Shown here: positions 1 to 4,650 of the stretch, one piece after another
How positions within the stretch are numbered: position 1 is the first letter of the stretch
Layout: each line of letters begins with the position of its first letter
Origin: G039029935 sp039029935
Lineage (GTDB): Bacteria > Chloroflexota > Anaerolineae > Caldilineales > Caldilineaceae
Direction: 5' to 3'
DNA: 6,233 nucleotides
Assembly: GCA_039029935.1 (NCBI GenBank)
Contig: JBCCFC010000843.1
Coordinates: 1-6,233, forward strand
Translations under genes and position numbers: made by a program
Notes under the pieces: generated by a model
What the model saw: the letters and a program-made list of their open reading frames with translations, nothing else
Databases searched by the model: none
Told to the model about the DNA's origin: nothing

Positions 1-41
1 ACAAAAAACATTCCTCTGCAAAGGTTTTTACGATAAAATAA

Positions 42-362
42 GTCCATTGCGCCGAAGTTAAGTTAAAACTCAATAAATTTAGGAGGAAAAAGCTAAACGC
101 ATTTAGGGTTGTAACAGATATACAAATATTCTACACAAACGACCAAAATAAGTTCGAGATTGCCTATTTTGCAGAAGAGTACTACGAGTACTTTGACGCT
201 AGCATCTCAACCTTTTTCCCTCTTTCTACCATCGAGTTTGAGTCAATGACATGGCCTAGCCCTAAGGACCCGAAGACAGCCTTGACAGCCACCTACGGAT
301 ATTTGGGCTTCCCCGCCAAATATAACTCAGAAACACGCAAATATGAGCCTCTTGATGCATAG
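42..362 (+). pseudogene. 3' fragment of a LicD/fukutin-like phosphotransferase gene
   Basis: Reading codons from 42 gives about 106 open codons ending at TAG 360-362. The stretch from about base 117 looks truly coding: it yields TDIQIFYTNDQNKFEIAYF, then an aromatic, acidic segment, then FPLSTIEFESMTWPSPKDP and an LTATYGYLGFPAKY-type ending. The order FPL - hydrophobic/FE - P(K)D - L - YG is what the C-terminal part of LicD/fukutin-family proteins shows; these move phosphocholine or similar groups onto surface sugars. That assignment is pattern memory, not a search. There is no ATG, GTG or TTG in frame before the conserved part (the first ATG, at 246, lies inside the motif), and the frame is closed by TAA at 39-41. 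Another frame (codons from 2, closed at 59) is open in 2-58, so one frameshift between 42 and 58 could join them. The rest of the gene lies left of the window. It could also be an intact gene with a sequencing indel. Confidence 0.45.
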
Positions 363-486
363 AACATGCTTGATTGAAAACTGTAAATTTGATTTAGCCA
401 TTGTTTCGGAGCATTCGCATGTTGTGTGTAAGCGACATTGATAGGAACTTAATCCGTCAAAATAGCGCCAGCATCTTTCGATCCTA

Positions 487-510
487 GTGCGGTTATTGCT
501 GTTACCGCAC
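487..510. promoter_or_regulatory. Perfect 7-bp dyad in the leader of the kinase gene
   Basis: GTGCGGT at 487-493 is the exact reverse complement of ACCGCAC at 504-510, with a 10-base centre (TATTGCTGTT). It ends 34 bases before the kinase ATG at 545. It could be a dimeric repressor site or a leader hairpin. No T-run follows, so it is not an intrinsic terminator. The rest of 363-544 shows no open gene and no convincing sigma70 promoter: the best pair, TTGATA at 438-443 with AAATAG at 460-465, has a poor -10. Confidence 0.4.
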
Positions 511-544
511 CAGATTGGTGTCATTTTAGAACGGATTGAGGAAC

Positions 545-1663
545 ATGTCAGCAAAAAGTGAGATTTGTCAAAATCAAAACGCTCAGGATGAACAGTTGAA
601 ACAGATAGTTGCCGACCATTACGACCTCGGAGAATTGCTCACCATCAGCAAAATTCCGAAAGGAATGGTCAACCAGAGCTATAAAATAGAGACATTGAAG
701 CATGGTAAGAAAGAAGTCTATCTATTTAGACATTACCATCCACAAACCACGCCCGCTCAGATTCGCTTTGAACACGCTTTACTGATCGAACTGCAACGCA
801 GAAATTTTGCTCTCGCTCCTCAGCTCATTGAGCGGCGAAATGGCAAGAGCTATCTTAAAACAAGCCATTATGTGGCGATCTTTAGCTTCTTATCAGGTGA
901 AAGTAAATACGAATGGAATACCCCCTTATCCACTCAGGAAGAATTTGGACATGTCGCCAAAGAGCTTGCTTTCTATCATCAAACCATCTCAGGTTGGAAA
1001 AGCTCTTGTCACAAACCAAAATTCATCGCTCAAATCCCGGCCATGATGAGCAGATGGCGTGACATTGTGCGTGTGTACCCGATAGCCAAATCGAGCTTTG
1101 AACGCTATTTTTTGGCTCATTACAATTATCTAAACGATGTTGCGGTGAAACTCAAGCAAAGGTTTGATGAGAAGCTCGTTTATCGCCTACCAGAGATAGC
1201 GGTTCATGGTGATTATCACGCAGGTAATTTGCTGTTTCAGGATGACCAAGTCAGCGGTATTCTTGACTTTAATCATTCAAACATTGATTATCGTTTATTT
1301 GATATTGGCCTAGCACTGATGTATTTCTGTGCCAATTTGCATAACGCGAATGATGAACATCTCTCATGGTCTAAAATCGAAGACTTTTTACGCTCCTACC
1401 AACAAGCATGGCGCGGGGTCGCAGCAGACTCAGATAGCGTACAGATCGGCTCACTAAATCGTGATGAATTGAGATTATTACCGGAAATGATTCTGGCAGC
1501 TGTTTTCTTCGACCTAGATTGGTTGGTCAATGATTACTATACAAACCAGCCTAACACCGATCTATACCTGCCCGATCTACAGCATTTTGTGCGAATGACC
1601 CGCTGGGTTGAAGCGCATTGGCATGAGTTGGCAGTGGATTTTATTCTGGAAGATGAACGATAA
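545..1663 (+). CDS. APH/homoserine-kinase-II-like phosphotransferase
   Basis: A 372-residue cytoplasmic kinase of the aminoglycoside/choline/homoserine phosphotransferase (APH) superfamily, which transfers the ATP gamma-phosphate to a small-molecule hydroxyl. The N-lobe has FRHYHP (about 61-66) and an RFEHALL helix with the likely salt-bridge glutamate E76. The C-lobe has the Brenner-type catalytic loop HGDYHAGN (H221, D223, N228) and the metal-binding ILDF aspartate D241, followed by an FDIGLAL helix, so all core catalytic residues are present. The strand that normally carries the ATP-contacting lysine reads VYLFRHY, so arginine may take that role. The opening YDLGELLTI...GMVNQSY and the APAQIRFE-like region resemble type II homoserine kinases, but substrate cannot be read from sequence and choline or sugar kinases are alternatives. 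ATG 545 is preferred to TTG 536, although GAGG (538-541) sits only 3 bases from ATG. It is the first gene of a likely three-gene operon; the SDR gene starts 36 bases after its stop. Confidence 0.85.
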   Translation: MSAKSEICQNQNAQDEQLKQIVADHYDLGELLTISKIPKGMVNQSYKIETLKHGKKEVYLFRHYHPQTTPAQIRFEHALLIELQRRNFALAPQLIERRNGKSYLKTSHYVAIFSFLSGESKYEWNTPLSTQEEFGHVAKELAFYHQTISGWKSSCHKPKFIAQIPAMMSRWRDIVRVYPIAKSSFERYFLAHYNYLNDVAVKLKQRFDEKLVYRLPEIAVHGDYHAGNLLFQDDQVSGILDFNHSNIDYRLFDIGLALMYFCANLHNANDEHLSWSKIEDFLRSYQQAWRGVAADSDSVQIGSLNRDELRLLPEMILAAVFFDLDWLVNDYYTNQPNTDLYLPDLQHFVRMTRWVEAHWHELAVDFILEDER

Positions 1664-1685
1664 AGGAAGAAAAAATTACGTGATT

Positions 1686-1694
1686 GAGGAGAGG
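1686..1694 (+). promoter_or_regulatory. Ribosome binding site of the SDR gene
   Basis: GAGGAGAGG, a doubled Shine-Dalgarno-like tract, ends 5 bases before ATG 1700. The in-frame GTG at 1694 overlaps the last base of this tract, so ATG 1700 is the better start. Confidence 0.65.
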
Positions 1695-1699
1695 TGAGT

Positions 1700-2497
1700 A
1701 TGAGTCAATTTTTGCAAGGTCGTGTGGCGATGGTAACGGGTGGCACGAGAGGGATTGGTAAAGCCATCGCTCTGGCTTTTGTGAAAGCGGGAGCTGATGT
1801 GGTCATCGGTTCACGCACGGCTACGGTAAGTGAGAACCAAATGGGCTTTTTGGTGCTGGGGGCAAAGTGGGCAGACATGCCCATGAAGGTGTTGGCGGTC
1901 AATGTGGATGTCCGTTCCACTGAATCCGTACAGCACTTTTACAAGACGGTGATCAAAACCTTTGGTCAAGTAGATATTCTGGTCAATGCAGCTGGAATCT
2001 ATCCCACTCACACGATATGTGGTCATCCCGACGATCTGTGGATGAAGGTTATCGACATTAATCTTAACGGTGTCTATCGCACAATCAAGCTTTGTTTGCC
2101 GGGCATGATTGAGCGCAAATGGGGGCGCATTATCAACATCGCCTCAACTGCTGCCTCGGTGGGTTCCCCTGAATATGCCGCCTATTGCGCCTCCAAGACG
2201 GCAGTCGTGGGATTGACTCGCTGTGTAGCATTGGAGGGGGCCGCTCATGGCGTCTCATGTAATGCCATCAGTCCTGGTTGGGTTGAAACCGACCAAGCGA
2301 AAAATGAATTCAAAAAGTTGGCACAAACGCAAGGTAAAAGCCCGACTGACTATATAGAAGAAATAAAACAAACGAATCCACAGAAGAGAATCATACAACC
2401 AGATGAGATTGCGGCCTTGGCTCTTTTCCTGTGCCGTGATGAGGCCAAAGCAATCAATATGCAGGACCTGACCGTATCAGGTGGAGCATTATGGTAA
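1700..2497 (+). CDS. Classical SDR family oxidoreductase
   Basis: A 265-residue short-chain dehydrogenase/reductase: a cytoplasmic NAD(P)-dependent enzyme that interconverts a carbonyl and an alcohol. The whole classical signature is visible: the dinucleotide loop TGGTRGIG (residues 13-20), the adenine-site aspartate in VDV (D70), NAAG (96-99), the active-site asparagine N121, catalytic S149, Y162 and K166 (YCASK), the SPGWVETD loop after the sixth strand, and a terminal SGGALW strand. GSR (37-39) after the second strand, with no acidic residue there, suggests NADP(H) preference. The closest general type is the 3-oxoacyl-ACP reductase (FabG)-like subgroup, but nothing here indicates fatty-acid synthesis. 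The stretch between the second and third strands (about 40-62, rich in Met and hydrophobics) looks several residues longer than usual. It is the middle gene of the cluster, 36 bases from each neighbour, and the substrate is probably shared with the kinase or SnoaL-like protein (inference). Confidence 0.93.
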   Translation: MSQFLQGRVAMVTGGTRGIGKAIALAFVKAGADVVIGSRTATVSENQMGFLVLGAKWADMPMKVLAVNVDVRSTESVQHFYKTVIKTFGQVDILVNAAGIYPTHTICGHPDDLWMKVIDINLNGVYRTIKLCLPGMIERKWGRIINIASTAASVGSPEYAAYCASKTAVVGLTRCVALEGAAHGVSCNAISPGWVETDQAKNEFKKLAQTQGKSPTDYIEEIKQTNPQKRIIQPDEIAALALFLCRDEAKAINMQDLTVSGGALW

Positions 2498-2520
2498 GTC
2501 GGGGAAAACAAGAACAAAAC

Positions 2521-2525
2521 AGGAG
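2521..2525 (+). promoter_or_regulatory. Ribosome binding site of the SnoaL-like gene
   Basis: AGGAG lies 8 bases before ATG 2534, a near-ideal Shine-Dalgarno spacing. It supports translation of the third cluster gene from this start. Confidence 0.7.
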
Positions 2526-2533
2526 ACTTTAAC

Positions 2534-2983
2534 ATGCCGAACCCATGGACTCAACAGCAAATCGCCGCGACAAGGGCGACGAATGCAGCATTAGGTTATG
2601 CTGCGGATGAAGAAAAACTCAGAAAGTTATGGGACCGCTTTGAATTATTATATAATCAGCATGACGCACAGGGACTCACTAATCTCTATGCACCAAACGG
2701 GACTCGTTTTAACCCGCAAGGACAGTTTGCCAATGGGCGCCCCGAAGTCCAAAGGCAATATGAAGCCATCTTTGAAAACGAGGAAGACCCCGGTTCCGAT
2801 CCTCAGCATTCAACCATCATGGTCCGCTTCCTGAGACCAGATGTCGCCCTGCTCGATGGCAGATGGGAAGCCGAGCGACCTAATGGGGAAATCGCTGGTT
2901 ACTTTACTGTGACAGCCATAAAAGAAAATGGTCGTTGGTACATTGCGGCGGGGCGCGATAGGGGATTCATTTCTGTGTTTTAA
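2534..2983 (+). CDS. SnoaL/NTF2-like fold protein
   Basis: A 149-residue soluble protein with no signal peptide or membrane segment. After a roughly 25-residue N-terminal extension (WTQQQIAATRATNAALGYAA) it has the layout of the NTF2-like superfamily (SnoaL/DUF4440/SgcJ type): a helix LRKLWDRFELLYNQHDAQGLTNLYAP, then a strand-loop TRFNPQGQFANGRPEV, an RQYEAIFE helix, and a curved sheet including VRFLRPDVALLDGRWEAE, GYFTVTAIKENGRWYIAAGRD. 'Working out NQHDAQGL..LYAP..' followed later by 'NGRWYIAAGRD' is the usual hallmark of this group. Members are small-molecule isomerases, cyclases, dehydratases or just binding proteins, and catalytic residues vary, so no reaction can be assigned. It is the last gene of the cluster, starting 36 bases after the SDR stop. 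A repeat element starting about 27 bases after its stop supplies a possible terminator. Confidence 0.8.
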   Translation: MPNPWTQQQIAATRATNAALGYAADEEKLRKLWDRFELLYNQHDAQGLTNLYAPNGTRFNPQGQFANGRPEVQRQYEAIFENEEDPGSDPQHSTIMVRFLRPDVALLDGRWEAERPNGEIAGYFTVTAIKENGRWYIAAGRDRGFISVF

Positions 2984-3004
2984 AAAAATCAGCTTCACCA
3001 TGCA

Positions 3005-3010
3005 TTCATA
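3005..3010. repeat. Left copy of 6-bp target-site duplication
   Basis: TTCATA directly abuts the left end of the inverted-repeat element. An identical TTCATA abuts the right end at 3112-3117. Confidence 0.6.
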
Positions 3011-3111
3011 GACTCTGCTGCAAAAAGGGCAAAACCGCCCAAAAGTCCGACTTCTTACCAGTGGTAGAAATGAGCAGATTCTACAGAAGTCGGACTTTTT
3101 TCAGTAAAGTC
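3011..3111. mobile_element. 101-bp MITE-like element with interrupted terminal inverted repeats
   Basis: The left end starts GACTCTGCTGCAAAAA (3011-3026) and the right end, read on the other strand from 3111, starts GACTTTACTGAAAAAA. Both then continue with the same 11 bases, GTCCGACTTCT (3045-3055 on the left). The arms therefore align over 27 bp with 3 mismatches, except that the left arm carries an extra 18 bases (3027-3044), which themselves contain a GGGC/GCCC mini-hairpin. A further stem, GTAGAA (3064-3069)/TTCTAC (3079-3084), lies in the centre. No open frame fits, so it is non-autonomous. TTCATA flanks both ends flush. It sits between the SnoaL-like and M20 genes. The parent transposase family is not identifiable from here. 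A plain terminator hairpin would explain the inner stem but not the outer arms or the flanking repeat. Confidence 0.65.
3041..3101 (+). terminator. Possible intrinsic terminator within the MITE-like element
   Basis: AAAAGTCCGACTTCT (3041-3055) pairs perfectly with 3085-3099, and the right arm runs into a six-T tract (3096-3101). The 29-base interior has its own 6-bp stem. Because the left arm begins with A's, it could act in both directions. It lies 58 bases after the SnoaL-like stop and may end that operon. The stem has only moderate GC and an unusually long loop. Confidence 0.45.
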
Positions 3112-3117
3112 TTCATA
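3112..3117. repeat. Right copy of 6-bp target-site duplication
   Basis: TTCATA directly follows the right terminal inverted repeat and matches 3005-3010 exactly. Confidence 0.6.
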
Positions 3118-3202
3118 TCAAAAAGGGTGTGAACCGATGATTTCGCCAAAGGCAAATTACTGTGTTGACACCCTTACTGAATATGAGCCAAACAGTACAG
3201 TT

Positions 3203-3207
3203 AGGAG
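3203..3207 (+). promoter_or_regulatory. Ribosome binding site deciding the M20 start
   Basis: AGGAG lies 7 bases before ATG 3215. This favours 3215 over the in-frame ATG at 3137, which would add 26 residues that do not look like part of the fold. Confidence 0.75.
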
Positions 3208-3214
3208 ACAACCA

Positions 3215-4528
3215 ATGCTGATCCATGAAAATCCAGCGGCAGTGCTACAGTCGCTGATTCGTTTTGACACGACCAATCCACCAGGCAATGAACGTGCCTG
3301 TATCGACTATATCAACGGGTTGCTGCAAGCGGCAGGCATCGAAACCACGCTGTTGGCACGGGATGACAACCGGCCTAATCTCATCGCTCGTCTGCGTGGT
3401 GCAGGCTCCGCCCCACCTTTTCTCATGCAAGGTCATGTCGATGTCGTCACAACGGCCAACCAGCAGTGGACCCATCCGCCCTTTGAGGCAGTTGAGCAGG
3501 ATGGCTTTATCTGGGGGCGGGGCACACTTGATATGAAAGGTGGTGTGGCGATGATGCTCTGCGCCATGCTCAAGATGAAGCATGAGATGGACAATGGCAA
3601 TGCCACGCCCGCTGGTGATATTCTTCTGTGTGTGATGAGTGATGAAGAGGCTGGTGGGGAATATGGAGCCAAGTGGCTTGTGGAAAATCATCCAGAGCAG
3701 TTTGATGGTGTCAAGTATGCCATTGGTGAGTTTGGTGGATCATCTATGCATCTGCATGGCAAAAAGTTCTACATCATCCAGATGGCGGAAAAAGTATCCT
3801 GTCAGATCAAGCTGTCGATTCATGGACCAGCGGGACACGCGTCCTCGCCCCAGCAGGGTGGCACAATGGCCCGTTTGGGCAAGGTGTTGACACGGTTGGA
3901 TGAGCAGCAATTGCCCGTTCACGTCACACCCGTTGTGCAAAAAATGGTCGAAGGCATTGCCGACGCCATCCATGCCCCTTACGAAGCGGTATTACAGCAG
4001 ACGCTGGCCCCTGCCTCTGACTCACCACTGGGTGTCCTGATGCGGCCTATGTTCCGCAATACGGCCAGCCCCACGATTGTCCACGGCGGCGATAAAATCA
4101 ACGTTATCCCAGGTCTGGTCGAACTCAGCTTGGATGGTCGCATGTTACCCGGTATGCAGCCAGCGCAATTTGTGGATGAACTCAAGGCTGTCATTGGTGA
4201 TGACCTTGCCGAGCATATTGATATGGAGGTTGTTAAGTGTGAGTTGCCTGAGCTGACTCAGCCCGATATGACGCAATTTGACATGCTGGCAGGGATTCTC
4301 CGCGAACTCGACACAGATGCCAACCCCATTCCCTATCTATTGCCAGCAGGGACGGATGGCAGCCACTTTGCACGGCTTGGCATCCAAAATTACGGCTTCA
4401 CACCCATGCTTCTGCCCGAAAGCTTCAACTTTGGTGCAACAATTCATGCCGCTGATGAGCGTATTCCAGTGGAGGCGGTTGCTTTTGGGACAGAGGCGAT
4501 TTTTATGGTGTTGCAGCGATACAAGTGA
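3215..4528 (+). CDS. M20-family zinc metallohydrolase (ArgE/DapE/CPG2-like)
   Basis: A 437-residue cytoplasmic di-zinc amidohydrolase/peptidase of clan MH, cleaving an amide or peptide bond at the C-terminal or N-acyl side of a small substrate. Motifs in order: FDTTNPPGNE (17-26) at the usual N-terminus; metal ligand H74 in QGHVDVV; bridging D106 in WGRGTLDMKGG; the catalytic/ligand pair E144-E145 in SDEEAGGEYGAKW; likely fourth ligand E172 in IGEFGG; HGPAGHASSP in the lid/dimerisation domain; PAGTDGSHF in the returning catalytic domain; and final ligand H411 in IHAADERIP. All expected metal and catalytic positions are present and the length is normal. The GTDGSHF/GFTP/IHAADERIP ending resembles the carboxypeptidase S/aminoacylase branch more than true DapE, but the substrate is unknown. 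ATG 3215 is chosen for its strong ribosome binding site. There is no signal peptide. It lies downstream of the operon on the same strand but beyond the MITE-like insertion, so it is probably expressed separately. Confidence 0.92.
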   Translation: MLIHENPAAVLQSLIRFDTTNPPGNERACIDYINGLLQAAGIETTLLARDDNRPNLIARLRGAGSAPPFLMQGHVDVVTTANQQWTHPPFEAVEQDGFIWGRGTLDMKGGVAMMLCAMLKMKHEMDNGNATPAGDILLCVMSDEEAGGEYGAKWLVENHPEQFDGVKYAIGEFGGSSMHLHGKKFYIIQMAEKVSCQIKLSIHGPAGHASSPQQGGTMARLGKVLTRLDEQQLPVHVTPVVQKMVEGIADAIHAPYEAVLQQTLAPASDSPLGVLMRPMFRNTASPTIVHGGDKINVIPGLVELSLDGRMLPGMQPAQFVDELKAVIGDDLAEHIDMEVVKCELPELTQPDMTQFDMLAGILRELDTDANPIPYLLPAGTDGSHFARLGIQNYGFTPMLLPESFNFGATIHAADERIPVEAVAFGTEAIFMVLQRYK

Positions 4529-4566
4529 TTGTTTGACATATTTACACACCCTTGTGTCCATAGAAT

Positions 4567-4604
4567 ATCGTCTAATGATAATCGTCTAATGATAATCGTC
4601 TAAT
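4567..4604. repeat. 14-bp tandem repeat, about 2.7 copies
   Basis: The unit ATCGTCTAATGATA occurs at 4567-4580 and 4581-4594, and its first 10 bases again at 4595-4604, with no mismatches. It lies between convergent genes and is not coding. Confidence 0.85.
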
Positions 4605-4630
4605 TTTAGACGAAAATTAGACGATTATTA
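4590..4630. terminator. 18-bp AT-rich hairpin, possible bidirectional terminator
   Basis: The arm 4590-4607 pairs with 4613-4630 over 18 positions, 17 Watson-Crick plus one G-T, around a 5-base loop AGACG. It sits between the convergent M20 stop (4528) and the ATPase-nuclease stop (4651), where a shared terminator is expected. It lacks a GC-rich stem and a clean T-run on either side, so termination is only a possibility. The left arm is built from the last tandem repeat unit, so the two upstream copies can also pair with the right arm in alternative folds. Confidence 0.5.
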
Positions 4631-4650
4631 AAATTTGTCCTCTGGTACTA

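Noticed and set aside
504..515. ACCGCACCAGAT shared between the leader and 4662-4673
   Set aside because: It is a single 12-base match; the second copy is inside the ATPase-nuclease coding sequence and has no flanking similarity, so chance is the simplest explanation.
327..554. Minus-strand 75-codon open frame over the leader
   Set aside because: The composition is Cys/Ser/Arg-rich with no recognisable motif, it overlaps the end of the LicD-like fragment and the kinase start, and it has no ribosome binding site that I can see.
3165..3201. TTGACA at 3165-3170 as the -35 box of an M20 promoter
   Set aside because: No acceptable -10 occurs 15-19 bases downstream; TACAGT at 3196-3201 is 25 bases away and would place the transcript start beyond the ribosome binding site.
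3137..3214. In-frame ATG at 3137 giving the M20 protein a 26-residue N-terminal extension
   Set aside because: The extension has no fold-like or signal-peptide character, and ATG 3215 has AGGAG at ideal spacing directly before the conserved N-terminus.
4544..4557. ACACA-CCCT-TGTGT hairpin after the M20 stop as a terminator
   Set aside because: The stem is only 5 bp and no T-run follows.
4533..4566. TTGACA (4533-4538) and TAGAAT (4561-4566) as a promoter in the convergent gap
   Set aside because: The spacer is 22 bases, and there is no gene downstream on the plus strand. A shifted -35, TTTACA, leaves only 14 bases.
4567..4630. CRISPR array
   Set aside because: The repeats are contiguous 14-mers without spacers, the last copies are inverted, and no cas genes are present.
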